Shown: positions 35,194-44,670, counted from the stretch's first letter. The stretch: 64,000 nt of DNA from Pseudomonas sp. HMWF032 (GCF_003060885.1 NZ_QAIG01000008.1:223904-287903); one strand, 5' to 3'. The notes: generated from the letters alone by a model not told the origin. Numbers and translations: made by a program.

Positions 35194-36204
35194 TCACTCC
35201 AGCGCTCCAGCTCGAAACCTGATAGCCAATATCACTAGAGGTGTATAGGCCAACAACAGTCCAAACAAGCCTTCACCGCCTGACACAACCCAGAGCGCAA
35301 TTGGTAATAGCCATAAAAAATTGATCACAAGGACTGCCAAAGTCACCGGTAAATGGCGCCCGAAGTAACGTGAGGCATATTGATAGGCATGGCTACGGTG
35401 GGCTTCATAAACCTTATCCCCACGCAACAACCGCCGGAAAAGAGTAAAGGTTGCATCGACAATAAAGACCCCCAGCAGAATCAACCACCCCAAAAGTAAT
35501 GATGCGTCGGTCCAGGCGGCTTGCAGAGAGAGAATGCCCAATACGACGCCGAGGAAACCACTTCCTGCATCCCCCATAAAAATACGCGCGGGAGGAAAGT
35601 TCCAAATCAAAAAGCCCGCAACCGCCGCAGCCAACAACAATGGCAAGAGCAGCATATTTAAATGCCCGAGAAAGCCGTACATCAACGCGCCACCAAGGCA
35701 AACACAGATAGCCTCGACACTGGCAATACCGTCAATACCATCCATAAAGTTATAAAGATTGAGCAGCCATACCAAATAGAGGGAGGCCAACAAATAACCG
35801 AACCAACCCAGGTCAATCACATGGTCGAGTACTTGTACAGGTGGCAAACCATTGAGCCAGAACAGCACCCAAGCAGCAGCCGTGAAATGCCCAAGCAAAC
35901 GCCAGCGGGCTGCGATATGCCCATGATCATCAAGAAATCCAAGCACTGCGATAAGCGCACCAGCACCGCTCAATGCATAAAAGTACTCAGTTTGAACTCC
36001 CATGCCCATGGAGAAAGCTATAAACAACGCAAACAGAAATGCCACAACAATCGCCATCCCACCGCCCCGCGGCGTGGGTTGGCTATGGGAACTACGTGCA
36101 TTAGGAACATCCATCAAGCTGCGGGACAACGCATAGCGCCGTAACCAAGCGGTCAATATCCACGACAAGGCAGCCACTAAACAGCTAAAGATCAGAACAG
36201 TCAT
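35194..36204 (-). CDS. WbpL-like initiating glycosyl-1-phosphate transferase
   Basis: A 336-residue polytopic membrane protein of the MraY/WecA group with about 11 hydrophobic segments. Conserved sites seen: RSSHSQPTPRGGG, the Asp pair in LGFLDDHGHI, NFMDGIDGIAS, FMGDAGSGFLG and the cytoplasmic HRSHAYQYASR. It transfers a sugar 1-phosphate from a UDP-sugar onto undecaprenyl phosphate to begin the O-unit; P. aeruginosa WbpL accepts D-FucNAc or D-QuiNAc and also starts the common polysaccharide. It overlaps the reductase gene by 4 bases (ATGA) and is followed after 2 bases by the acetyltransferase remnant. Confidence 0.9.
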   Translation of the reverse strand: MTVLIFSCLVAALSWILTAWLRRYALSRSLMDVPNARSSHSQPTPRGGGMAIVVAFLFALFIAFSMGMGVQTEYFYALSGAGALIAVLGFLDDHGHIAARWRLLGHFTAAAWVLFWLNGLPPVQVLDHVIDLGWFGYLLASLYLVWLLNLYNFMDGIDGIASVEAICVCLGGALMYGFLGHLNMLLLPLLLAAAVAGFLIWNFPPARIFMGDAGSGFLGVVLGILSLQAAWTDASLLLGWLILLGVFIVDATFTLFRRLLRGDKVYEAHRSHAYQYASRYFGRHLPVTLAVLVINFLWLLPIALWVVSGGEGLFGLLLAYTPLVILAIRFRAGALE

Positions 36205-37163
36205 GAATGGGCGTCTTCTAGAAAGTGTGCAACGGTTTTGGCCAACGCCTGCTCCACTGTAAGTGGTGGCGCCCAGCCTAGACACTCGCGAGTTTTATCT
36301 ATATTCACCTGTAAGGAGCCACATAATCTCTGGCTCAGTGCGCGCTGCCCCAATAACACCGCACCATACTCAATCCAAGACTGAGGGACAGCAACTAGCC
36401 TGGCCGGGCGCCCCAAGGCACTACTCAAGCGGCGCAACAACTCAGTAGTGGACAGATCCTCACCATCGCTCACAAGAAAACGCTGCCCAATTGCCGCCGG
36501 ATGTGTAAGACATAACACCAGTAAATCCACCAGATTATCCAGCGCCACAAAACTACGATGATTATTGATGGCACCCAAGGGAAGTGGTATGCCGCGATGC
36601 AGCCAACGCAGCATGCTGTGGAAATTAGCCTTCACCCCCGGGCCATAGATCAGTGGTGGACGAACAATAACCACCTCCAGCCCACTCTCGGCAGCCAATG
36701 CCTTCAACCCTTCTTCGGCCTCATGTTTGGATATGCCATATGGGTCTACGGCCTCAGGCAAGTCATCGGCACTGTAGGAATGCCCCGGCAAAGTCTGCTC
36801 ACCATTGACCTTGATTGAGCTGACGAAGATAAAGCGGCGCACACCAGCCTCCACGGCCTGACGAGCCAGCCGCAGCGTGCCCTCGACATTGACCTGACGA
36901 AACTCGGCAAGCGGGTCAATGGATTGCTCGTTCATCACATGCACCCGAGCAGCACAATGGATGACAGCATCAACATTGGCCAATGCCGTCGACCAATCCG
37001 CATCCGGAGACAACTCTGGAGACAGGCAAACTTCGCAATTAACCGAGGAAGTCGGCGGCAGCTGACGCATGGCGCAGCGCAATTCATGTGCACCATCGAC
37101 TAGCAGGCGTGCCTGCACTGCGCGCCCAACGAAACCGCTGGCACCCGTAAGCAAAACACGCAT
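36201..37163 (-). CDS. NAD-dependent epimerase/reductase (WbpV/WbpK-like)
   Basis: A 320-residue extended SDR. LLTGASGFVGRAVQARL is the nucleotide loop, HCAARVHVMNE follows, and FVSSIKVNGE with PYGISKHEAEEGL supplies the Ser and YxxxK. WbpV and WbpK reduce the WbpM product at C4, giving UDP-D-QuiNAc or UDP-D-FucNAc, and genetic data in P. aeruginosa assign the former to WbpV and the latter to WbpK. Being next to the WbpL-like gene suggests that it makes the initiating sugar; which epimer cannot be told from sequence. AAGGG lies 8 bases before the ATG. Confidence 0.88.
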   Translation of the reverse strand: MRVLLTGASGFVGRAVQARLLVDGAHELRCAMRQLPPTSSVNCEVCLSPELSPDADWSTALANVDAVIHCAARVHVMNEQSIDPLAEFRQVNVEGTLRLARQAVEAGVRRFIFVSSIKVNGEQTLPGHSYSADDLPEAVDPYGISKHEAEEGLKALAAESGLEVVIVRPPLIYGPGVKANFHSMLRWLHRGIPLPLGAINNHRSFVALDNLVDLLVLCLTHPAAIGQRFLVSDGEDLSTTELLRRLSSALGRPARLVAVPQSWIEYGAVLLGQRALSQRLCGSLQVNIDKTRECLGWAPPLTVEQALAKTVAHFLEDAHS

Positions 37164-37167
37164 GATT

Positions 37168-38295
37168 TTAGCCCTTGTGCCAGACAGTACGATTTACATA
37201 GTCCGTGTAGCTGAGCACGACTCGCACGACCTGCAACGAAACCGGGCCACCTTCATAATCAGGAACCAGCGGAATACGGCGCGAGCCGGGTTGATGCTGA
37301 CTCGTAATGACCTTGACCGCCGACAACACCGAATCCTTCTTTAATCCACTCATTATCAGAGTGCCCTGGTCCATGCCTTCCGGACGCTCGTGAGCATTGC
37401 GCAGGGTCACTGCCGGCAGGTTGAGTAAAGAAGCTTCTTCAGTAATGGTGCCGCTGTCGGATAGCACACAGAACGCATTCATCTGCAGCTTGATGTAATC
37501 CAAAAGACCGAATGGCTTGGAGAAGCGAATCAGCGGGTGCTCCAGTGATTCGCCCAGTGCCTCCAGACGCTTACGGGTACGTGGGTGCGTCGAAACGATC
37601 AGCGGATAACCGTACTCATCGGCCAGTGCACGCAAGGTGGTAAGCAGATCGCGCAGGTTGTCCGGAGTGTCGACGTTCTCCTCACGATGGGCACTGACAA
37701 TAAAGAACTTGCCAGTCTCCAGCCCCTCACGAGCAAGCACGTCAGAGGCCTCGATCTTCGGCCGGTAATAGTCCAGCACCTCATGCATGTGCGAACCGGT
37801 CTTGATGATGGTCTCAGGGCGAATGCCCTCAGCAATCAAGTATCGACGTGCATGTTCGGTAAGCACCATATTGATATCGGAGAGGTGATCGAGCACTTTG
37901 CGGTTGAGCTCCTCCGGCACCCGCTGGTCAAAGCAGCGGTTACCCGCCTCCATATGGAACACCGGAATCTTGCGCCGCTTGGCCGCAATGACCGCAAGAC
38001 AAGTATTGGTGTCGCCGTAAAGCAACAACGCATCAGGCTTTTCTAACTCGAACGCCGCATCGGCCTTGGCGATTACCTCAGCGATAGTTTGTGCAGCAGT
38101 CTCACCGGCAGCGCCAAGAAAGTGATCCGGTTTGCGGATTTCCAGGTCATCGAAGAAAACCTGGTTCAGCTCATAGTCGTAATTCTGACCGGAGTGCACC
38201 AGCACGTGATTAACCTGGCGGTCGAGTTCGGCAATCACCCGACTCATTTTGATCAGCTCAGGACGCGTCCCGACCAGAGTCATAACCTTAAGCAT
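37168..38295 (-). CDS. UDP-HexNAc 2-epimerase of the WbjD/FnlC/Cap5G type
   Basis: A 375-residue non-hydrolysing 2-epimerase. VMTLVGTRPELIKMSRV, SGQNYDYELNQVFF, LLYGDTNTCLA, HMEAGNRCFDQRVPEELNRK, SAHREENVDTP and LSDSGTITEEA are the family's substrate and catalytic regions, and the EAGNRCFD form is typical of the enzymes acting on 6-deoxy-L-sugars rather than WecB. It follows the dehydratase with an 8-base overlap; AAGGAG lies before ATG 38295. The longer frame to 38535 is antisense or out-of-frame sequence of the dehydratase gene. In the pathway it makes the last step, giving UDP-L-QuiNAc or UDP-L-FucNAc. Confidence 0.9.
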   Translation of the reverse strand: MLKVMTLVGTRPELIKMSRVIAELDRQVNHVLVHSGQNYDYELNQVFFDDLEIRKPDHFLGAAGETAAQTIAEVIAKADAAFELEKPDALLLYGDTNTCLAVIAAKRRKIPVFHMEAGNRCFDQRVPEELNRKVLDHLSDINMVLTEHARRYLIAEGIRPETIIKTGSHMHEVLDYYRPKIEASDVLAREGLETGKFFIVSAHREENVDTPDNLRDLLTTLRALADEYGYPLIVSTHPRTRKRLEALGESLEHPLIRFSKPFGLLDYIKLQMNAFCVLSDSGTITEEASLLNLPAVTLRNAHERPEGMDQGTLIMSGLKKDSVLSAVKVITSQHQPGSRRIPLVPDYEGGPVSLQVVRVVLSYTDYVNRTVWHKG

Positions 38296-39298
38296 CGAGT
38301 TGCTCCTTGATGTAGTCGAGCTTGAGTAGCAGTTGCTTGATGCCCTCGATGTCCAGGCGCTCGGTGTTGTGCGAGGTGTAATCATCGAACTCGGCGATCT
38401 TCTCCTCGCCCTCAACGAAGTACTTCTTGTAGTTGAGATCGCGGTTGTCCGCAGGAATGCGGTAGTAACGGCCCATGTCCTCGGCTTTAGCCATCTCTTC
38501 GCGTGAAACCAACGACTCGTAAAGCTTCTCGCCATGACGAGTGCCGATCACCCGCACCGGGTTATCGCGACCGAACAACGCCTTGAGCGCCAGGGCCAGA
38601 TCACCAACGGTTGAGGCTGGCGCCTTCTGCACGAAAAGATCCCCCTGCTCACCATGCTCGAAAGCGTGCAGCACCAGGTCAACCGAGTCTTCCAACGACA
38701 TCAGGAAACGCGTCATATTGGGATCAGTGACGGTCAGCGGCTCGCCGCTGCGTAGTTGCTCGATGAACAACGGGATCACCGAACCGCGCGATGCCATCAC
38801 GTTGCCATAGCGAGTGGCACAAACCACGGTGCCGCCGGCCGGAATCATCCTCGACTTGGCCACCATCAACTTCTCGGACATAGCCTTGGAGATGCCCATG
38901 GCGTTGATTGGATACACCGCTTTATCAGTAGAGAGCACCACCACGCGTTTCACGCCACTGGCAATGGCAGCATTGAGTACGTTCTCTGTGCCATTGACGT
39001 TGGTGCGCACGGCCTCCATCGGGTAGAACTCACACGAAGGCACCTGTTTGAGCGCCGCTGCGTGGAAGATGTAATCGACGCCAACCATAGCCTGCTTGAG
39101 GCTGTCGTAGTCACGTACATCACCGATGTAGAACTTGACCTTGTCGTTGGCCAGAGCGATGCGCATATCCTCCTGCTTCTTCTCGTCACGGGAGAAGATG
39201 CGGATCTCGCGCACATTGGTATCGAGGAAACGCCGCAACACCGTATGGCCAAAGGAACCGGTGCCACCGGTGATCATCAATACCTTGTTATCAAACAT
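38288..39298 (-). CDS. 5-inverting UDP-GlcNAc 4,6-dehydratase (WbjB/FnlA/CapE type)
   Basis: A 336-residue extended SDR. MITGGTGSFGHTVLRRFL, SRDEKKQEDMR, HAAALKQVPSCEFYPMEAV, STDKAVYPINAMGISKAMSEKL and ATRYGNVMASRGSVIPLF match CapE/WbjB closely. As with that family, Met replaces Tyr in the MxxxK site. It removes water from UDP-GlcNAc at C4-C6 and inverts C5, producing the L-series 4-keto intermediate. GGAAGG lies 5 bases before the ATG. It is the first committed enzyme of the three-gene L-sugar set with 37168 and 39368. Confidence 0.92.
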   Translation of the reverse strand: MFDNKVLMITGGTGSFGHTVLRRFLDTNVREIRIFSRDEKKQEDMRIALANDKVKFYIGDVRDYDSLKQAMVGVDYIFHAAALKQVPSCEFYPMEAVRTNVNGTENVLNAAIASGVKRVVVLSTDKAVYPINAMGISKAMSEKLMVAKSRMIPAGGTVVCATRYGNVMASRGSVIPLFIEQLRSGEPLTVTDPNMTRFLMSLEDSVDLVLHAFEHGEQGDLFVQKAPASTVGDLALALKALFGRDNPVRVIGTRHGEKLYESLVSREEMAKAEDMGRYYRIPADNRDLNYKKYFVEGEEKIAEFDDYTSHNTERLDIEGIKQLLLKLDYIKEQLDA

Positions 39299-39367
39299 AT
39301 AACCTTCCAGAACGTGAACGCAGCCCGGAGGCTGCGTGGATTCCTTATCACCAGCAAGCCGGAGTGC

Positions 39368-40228
39368 TTAACGGCGCTGCTCGTACATACGCCGGATCAG
39401 CTCCGGCCACTCGGGTGCCACATAACCGGTCGCGTTGCGGAAACGCGAGCCGTCCAGCGAACGATCGATTGCCAGTGCATGATCCGGCCGGATGTCGATA
39501 GCCTTACCATACTGCGCTGCAACCAGACTAAGCAGTCGGAACTTATCGATCGGCTTAGCGGCGACATGATACAGGCCATTGAGCTGTGGGTGCGGGACAA
39601 CGAAATCCTTCATCACCCTCGCCAGCTCGACCGTCGGCAGTCCAGAGAAAATCGCCTTGGTGAAACCTTTGACCCCTCCTTCCTGAGATAGAAACCAATC
39701 TACTAGAGCGAAGTTTGAGCCCAGCTCGTGGCCGATGATTGAGGTACGCAGAGTGATCGCATGTGGCAGATCATGCAGTTCACCAATGTACTTGGACTTG
39801 CCGTAGAGGTCTTCGGCGTCCGACAGATCGCTCTCCAGGTACAAGCCCTTGCGCCCAGAGAACACGCAGTCAGTACTGATATGAATGAGCCTCGCACCGG
39901 CCAACTCGCAGAGACGCGCCAGCCTGTGCGGTAGCATGGCATTGATCGGCAGGGCAGTGAGCGGATCTTTGGCATCTGCCAGCTGCTTAATAAGCCCGAC
40001 GCAGTTGATCACCACATCCGGTTTCACTCTGGCAATGGCCGCCGCCAAGGCATCCTGATCAAGCACATCAACACCACAGAGCAGACGCTCGTGACTCTGC
40101 TGCGGGAAGTTCCGCTTTGCCGAAACGCTGCGCAGCGTACCCCAAACTTCATGCTCCGAATCAGCGCCAAATACACGAAAAACTGCATTACCCAACATGC
40201 CGGTAACGCCCAGAACCAGAACTTTCAT
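39368..40228 (-). CDS. RmlD-like SDR reductase for UDP-L-6-deoxy-HexNAc
   Basis: A 286-residue SDR: VLVLGVTGMLGNAVFRVF, VVINCVGLIKQL, LIHISTDCVFSGRKG, EDLYGKSKYIGEL and TLRTSIIGHE. The similarity is to RmlD and to the WbvR-type reductases, and the length is too short for WbjC/FnlB, which are about 370 residues with a C-terminal cupin. In the WbvB-WbvR-WbvD route (V. cholerae O37, known), such a reductase gives UDP-L-RhaNAc for 2-epimerisation to UDP-L-QuiNAc, so L-QuiNAc is the more likely product than L-FucNAc. Two adjacent ATGs (40231 and 40228) follow GGGG; the second has better spacing. Confidence 0.82.
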   Translation of the reverse strand: MKVLVLGVTGMLGNAVFRVFGADSEHEVWGTLRSVSAKRNFPQQSHERLLCGVDVLDQDALAAAIARVKPDVVINCVGLIKQLADAKDPLTALPINAMLPHRLARLCELAGARLIHISTDCVFSGRKGLYLESDLSDAEDLYGKSKYIGELHDLPHAITLRTSIIGHELGSNFALVDWFLSQEGGVKGFTKAIFSGLPTVELARVMKDFVVPHPQLNGLYHVAAKPIDKFRLLSLVAAQYGKAIDIRPDHALAIDRSLDGSRFRNATGYVAPEWPELIRRMYEQRR

Positions 40229-40251
40229 CATATACCCCAAACTTCGACCAA

Positions 40252-41733
40252 TCAGCGCCGACCAAAATACCGTTTTAGCGATCCCAAACTACTATTAACC
40301 AAATGCAGCGCGAATTGACGTTCATCTGATCGCATGATGTAAACGCTAAAAAATAATGCTGGAACCACCATAATCGCTGTCCATGATAAAAGCCTATGTT
40401 CATCCCAACATAACCATGAAGCCAAAAAAACTATCGAAAAACCTACCAGCCACTGCCCTATAAGAAATGCATCGAAACGCGCACCATGCACTAGCCACAA
40501 ACGAAGACTCAATGAAACCAGATAAGCTATATAACCAACCAAGTAAGCTATGCCGACCCACTCTATTCCTAAAGGCAGCAGAACCCAAGCGAGCGATACA
40601 AAAAACGTGCTCCAAAGAGCCTCCCCCAGAACGAAGCCTCTCATATCGGCTCGCGCAATTAACGTGGTAGATATTATCCAGCCAAGCACACGAACAAAAT
40701 CACCTAGCAAAACCCATCTCAGCACATCCAAAGCAGGCATGAATTCCTTACTGAAAAGCAAGTTCATGACAAGCGGCTTGAATACAACCAAGACTACAAC
40801 CAGCGGTAAAGATAACATCAAAGCGAAGTGGAAGGCCCTTGATAAGGCCGAATGCAACGCAGCGCCTCCCTCAATCTTGCTAAGTTCGGGCAGTAAATAA
40901 CTCTGCAAAGACGCTAGAAAAAGAGCCAAATACATGGCACTGATACTCCATGCGGCATCAAATTGCCCCGCACCTTCCAACCCATACAGGTGAACAGCTC
41001 GAGCACGAACAACCAGCACGCAACCCAGCGTAAACATCAAAGACAGCAACGATGGTAGAGCCACACTCAGGAAGCGTCTCACTGCATCTCTATCTACAAG
41101 ACTTGGAGCCAGCGCTCTCAGACTTACCAGATAACCTAGGCGTCGCACATGAACAAATGCGACCACCACGGCAGGCACAATTCCTCCGCTAACAGCAAAA
41201 ACCAAAACATCCGGGTAGCCACGAGAAAAAGCAAGCCCGGCAGGCAACGCTGCTAAAGCAGCACCAAGACCGGTAAGCATGGTAATTAATGCAACAGATC
41301 CATATTGCATGTCTGCGGTTAATACTCCGCGGAGAAAAAACAGCAGCGTTCCGAACGTAATAGGTATTACCAACCAGCGCACTGCCGATGCATGATTCCC
41401 GGCGAGAGCTAAAGCAGCAATAAGATCGGCACCTGCTAGAACGACACCGCACACAAGCAGGTTCATTACCATGAACAAGTACAAGGTAGAAGTAAATAAA
41501 CGTTCTCGAACTGCGCCCAACTGGCTACTAAGCCCCTGCACAACAGCGTTCTGACCACCTATCGAAGCCATCGATGAGAGCATTTGCTGCAACTGTCGCA
41601 AAACTGAGTATAGACCAACCCCTGCCGGCCCAGTGATAACGGCCAAAAGCTTGATGGCAATTGCACCAAAGAACAACCCGAAGAACTGACCAAAGGCTGT
41701 CTTGAATGTAGATACAGCCATTCCTGGCTTCAC
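40252..41733 (-). CDS. wzx: O-antigen flippase Wzx (first)
   Basis: A 493-residue membrane protein with about 12 hydrophobic segments of the MATE/MVF polysaccharide transporter type. TAFGQFFGLFFGAIAIKLLAVITGPAGVGLYSVLRQ is the characteristic amphipathic N-terminal helix and loop (residues 10-46). It moves the undecaprenyl-linked O-unit across the inner membrane. The frame starts at GTG 41733, overlapping the wzy stop by 4 bases (GTGA); an ATG at 41721 is the alternative. A second Wzx-type gene lies at 53170, so the two may act on different glycans. Base composition is AT-richer than the flanking chromosome. Confidence 0.85.
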   Translation of the reverse strand: MKPGMAVSTFKTAFGQFFGLFFGAIAIKLLAVITGPAGVGLYSVLRQLQQMLSSMASIGGQNAVVQGLSSQLGAVRERLFTSTLYLFMVMNLLVCGVVLAGADLIAALALAGNHASAVRWLVIPITFGTLLFFLRGVLTADMQYGSVALITMLTGLGAALAALPAGLAFSRGYPDVLVFAVSGGIVPAVVVAFVHVRRLGYLVSLRALAPSLVDRDAVRRFLSVALPSLLSLMFTLGCVLVVRARAVHLYGLEGAGQFDAAWSISAMYLALFLASLQSYLLPELSKIEGGAALHSALSRAFHFALMLSLPLVVVLVVFKPLVMNLLFSKEFMPALDVLRWVLLGDFVRVLGWIISTTLIARADMRGFVLGEALWSTFFVSLAWVLLPLGIEWVGIAYLVGYIAYLVSLSLRLWLVHGARFDAFLIGQWLVGFSIVFLASWLCWDEHRLLSWTAIMVVPALFFSVYIMRSDERQFALHLVNSSLGSLKRYFGRR

Positions 41734-43076
41734 TTAGGGAAACCTTTACGCAGCAGTGCAGCCCCATCATCCTCACCAAGCAATAGTGACAACAAAAAAT
41801 AAATGAACAACCCACCACTAAGGAGCGTCGCAGTGAGAGAACTAACCGACGCAATAATAAAGCAAACAATACTAGACACGATAAGCACCTGACTGCCCGA
41901 TGTAAAAATACATGCAGCGCAAAAGGTAAAAATGAGACAATAAATAATCACACCCACCCAACCAAAGGCTAACTTAGCGTCGACAAAAAACACGGTATTT
42001 GAAGCACCTTGCCCGCCCGGCGAGGCCCCATACTCATAAACGTAAACCATCTTTTCAAGCTGCATCTTCGGCTCACCAAAGAGCAGATGCACAAAACTAA
42101 TCGAACGCCCGAGCGTTAACCGGTCTTCTAGCACAATACGCTGAAACTCCAACCAATCATAAGCCGTTATATAAGGCACCCAACCCACCCTATTCAGTAA
42201 AAGTGTAAATTTAGCTGACAGCTTATTCGGATCAAACTGGTATTGCTCATCACTAAAATGCTTACGCAAATAATAGGGAAGCAGTGCGCGCGAGGGGTCT
42301 CCCATGGCCTCTTGAATTGGCATCCCTGGCGGAACAATCAAAACCTGCGAGGAATCATCAGTTTCCGCCACTAACAACACACTATCAACTGACGACCTTG
42401 AATTACCACCCCCAGCTAAAAATGCCAGTACCAAAACACACCCCAACATTATGGTGGCAGTCATAAATACCGCCTTCCAACGACACTCCATTACATAGTA
42501 AAACGCCAGCGGGAGTAGTACAAAGATAGGAGCAGCCTTCTCCATAGCGAGCATCGAAAGAACTAACAGCAGGACCAACAGCCAATATCTGAAGCGTGCT
42601 TTCAACATAAAAGCAGCAACCAAGATCAATGGCATTATCGAGCGCCCCAACATGAAGGCAGAATAACGAAGCAAACTCTCATACCCTACAAGCCCTGCGA
42701 GAAACTGGCTTCTGGAATGCGCAATATCCATCAACCCCCCACCCTTCAATGCAATGAAAAGCGGTACCGTATCAGCAATCCACGCAGCATAAGCAAGCGT
42801 GGCAATATAAAAAACCAGCGCAAGAAGAGAAAGCAGAGTCAAGCCATGACGAGACACTCCACAAATTGATCTCACTCTACTAGACAACGAAACATATACC
42901 TTCGAAAAAAAACCAAAACTCAAAAAGTAAACAACACAAAAAAAAATTAAAATACAAATAAAATCGACCGCACTGCGATCGCGCAACAAAAACAAACCAA
43001 GAAAACTTGCCGGAAAATAAACAGCCAACATCAAATAAACAGGAACACCCTTCACAACCCAACTATTAGCACTCAC
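41730..43076 (-). CDS. wzy: O-antigen polymerase Wzy (likely)
   Basis: A 448-residue polytopic protein with 10-12 predicted membrane segments and a large hydrophilic loop at about residues 230-355 (including SDEQYQFDPNKLSAKFT and the following RVGWVPYITAYDW). Such proteins share little sequence; the assignment rests on topology, size and the position next to Wzx. It would polymerise O-units in the periplasm. The start is GTG 43076, with AAGG upstream. The first 200 bases are very A/T-rich (about 42880-43030), a compositional mark of recent acquisition. Confidence 0.8.
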   Translation of the reverse strand: MSANSWVVKGVPVYLMLAVYFPASFLGLFLLRDRSAVDFICILIFFCVVYFLSFGFFSKVYVSLSSRVRSICGVSRHGLTLLSLLALVFYIATLAYAAWIADTVPLFIALKGGGLMDIAHSRSQFLAGLVGYESLLRYSAFMLGRSIMPLILVAAFMLKARFRYWLLVLLLVLSMLAMEKAAPIFVLLPLAFYYVMECRWKAVFMTATIMLGCVLVLAFLAGGGNSRSSVDSVLLVAETDDSSQVLIVPPGMPIQEAMGDPSRALLPYYLRKHFSDEQYQFDPNKLSAKFTLLLNRVGWVPYITAYDWLEFQRIVLEDRLTLGRSISFVHLLFGEPKMQLEKMVYVYEYGASPGGQGASNTVFFVDAKLAFGWVGVIIYCLIFTFCAACIFTSGSQVLIVSSIVCFIIASVSSLTATLLSGGLFIYFLLSLLLGEDDGAALLRKGFPK

Positions 43077-43134
43077 TGAGATACACCTTAACCATTACAA
43101 CCATCATGAATATTTCTAAAATAAATCATTATCA

Positions 43135-44343
43135 CTACAACATCTCAACCAATCTCTTGACTTGCGAACGCATCTCAAAATTTCTGTCAAAATAATCTCG
43201 TCCGGCTCGCCCCATCTGCTCCCGCTGTAGCGGGCTCATGGACTGACACTCGCGAATATTTTTTACCAATGCATGAACCTGCTCTGCTGGCGACGTAAGG
43301 CCAGCACCTGCCTCAATGACAACGCGTGCACCCTCTCCATTGAGGCTAGCGAGAATAGGCTTGCCTGCGGCCAGATATGCTTGAATTTTGCTAGGAACCG
43401 TCTGCGAAAAAATATCCCGGTCGCTTAGCGTCACGAGTAAAGCTGAGGAGCGCTCAAATATGTACGGCATTGCCTGTACAGGAAACCGCCCCGGGAGGAC
43501 AAGATTATCCAGCCCCAATGAACGCTTTTGCGATTCCAGCCATGCTAGCCGGCTTCCGCTCCCGACTAGCACCACACGAAGGTCGGGCTCACCACGCAAC
43601 TCAATAGCGGCCTGCACTATAGTATCCAGTCCCTGCGCCGTACCTAGATTACCTGCGAAAACTACACAAAAGTGATTGTTCAGTAACTCAATAAGCTCAT
43701 GAGGCACAGCGGTTGATTCTTCAGCAATGCGCTCGCCCCTTATCGAATTGGGGAAGTAGTAAATCTTTTCTTTCGGAGCATAGCGTGCAACAGGCATGAA
43801 AAAAGCCTGTGATTGAACTAACAGCTTATCGCAACATCGATAGATTCCTTTTACTAACCAACCAACCATGCGCAATACATGTGGGTTCTTGACAAAGCCT
43901 GTAGCAGTAAGACTGTCGGGCCACAGATCTTGCACCCATAATGCCAATTTTGCGCGCTTTATCCACTTTAGAGGGATGGCCGGAATAGCCTGCAGGATAG
44001 GGGAAGGTGCAAACACCAGAATGGTGTCAAACTCTCGCTTGCGCAGTAGCCACGGCAAGCAAAAGAAACCTGCGATGACAAAAGACAGATAATTGAGAAT
44101 TAGATTTCTGGCTCCGCCTCCGCCTCTCGGCCAGAGCGGAACCCTTACCACATCAATGCGATCAAGATAGCGCTCCCGCTGTGTCCCAAAGGCACGGTAC
44201 CCGTCAAAAACCTTTCCATCTGGATAATTAGGTTTGCCGGTAGCCACCACCACTTCGTGCCCCTGCTCGTCCAGCGTACGAACGATGTCATTGATGATGA
44301 AACTTTCTGGCCAAAAATACTGTGAAAGTACGAGAATTCTCAT
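43135..44343 (-). CDS. glycosyltransferase (GT4, WbuB/WbjE-like)
   Basis: A 402-residue GT-B enzyme: RILVLSQYFWPESFIINDIVRTL, TGKPNYPDGKVFDGY, LALWVQDLWPDSLTATG, VVFAGNLGTAQGLDTI and VPSKIQAYLAAGKPIL in the donor-binding half. These are the marks of the WbuB family, which transfers L-FucNAc or L-QuiNAc and normally travels with the FnlA/FnlC genes, as it does here. ATG 44343 is used; the frame opens at TTG 44349. It precedes Wzy (gap about 60 bases) and is followed upstream by the FAD-oxidase remnant. Confidence 0.9.
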   Translation of the reverse strand: MRILVLSQYFWPESFIINDIVRTLDEQGHEVVVATGKPNYPDGKVFDGYRAFGTQRERYLDRIDVVRVPLWPRGGGGARNLILNYLSFVIAGFFCLPWLLRKREFDTILVFAPSPILQAIPAIPLKWIKRAKLALWVQDLWPDSLTATGFVKNPHVLRMVGWLVKGIYRCCDKLLVQSQAFFMPVARYAPKEKIYYFPNSIRGERIAEESTAVPHELIELLNNHFCVVFAGNLGTAQGLDTIVQAAIELRGEPDLRVVLVGSGSRLAWLESQKRSLGLDNLVLPGRFPVQAMPYIFERSSALLVTLSDRDIFSQTVPSKIQAYLAAGKPILASLNGEGARVVIEAGAGLTSPAEQVHALVKNIRECQSMSPLQREQMGRAGRDYFDRNFEMRSQVKRLVEML

Positions 44344-44358
44344 GGGCAACCAGATGAA

Positions 44359-44670
44359 TTAATCAAGAAACTGGGAAACATGCAGGGCAATCGCAAGACT
44401 GGCAGTCAGTCCTGGTGATTCACTCCCGAAAAGGTTGACCAAACCGGGCAAACCATGAACTTTTAGCCCTTGAGTATTGAAGCCTACTGCAGGTTGACCT
44501 GAGGCATTAAGTTTTGGGCGTATACCACTGTATCCAGTGGTCAGCTTATTCTTATCAATCGAGGGGAAATACCCGCCAATCGCTTGGGCAAATGAATCGC
44601 GAAGAGAGTCATCTACTTGATAATCCAGTACATCGGTCCAAGCGACGATCAAACAATCGATATTCGTCAT
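44359..44670 (-). pseudogene. internally deleted FAD-dependent oxidoreductase (LhgO-like remnant)
   Basis: An open 103-codon frame. The first ten residues MTNIDCLIVA are the start of a FAD-binding Rossmann domain, but the glycine-rich GAGVVGLA loop that should follow is gone. Residue 11 onwards is the C-terminal end of the same protein type: DVLDYQVDDSLRDSFAQAIG, TTGYSGIRPKLNASG and HGLPGLVNLFGSESPGLTASLAIA. About 270 middle residues are missing, apparently through an in-frame deletion, so the product cannot bind FAD. It overlaps the upstream glycosyltransferase by 4 bases (ATGA). The intact relatives oxidise 2-hydroxy acids or similar. Confidence 0.85.

Noticed and set aside
37168..38535. 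Extended N terminus for the WbjD-like epimerase
   Set aside because: The 80 extra codons lie in the dehydratase gene in another frame; ATG 38295 has the ribosome site and the family start.
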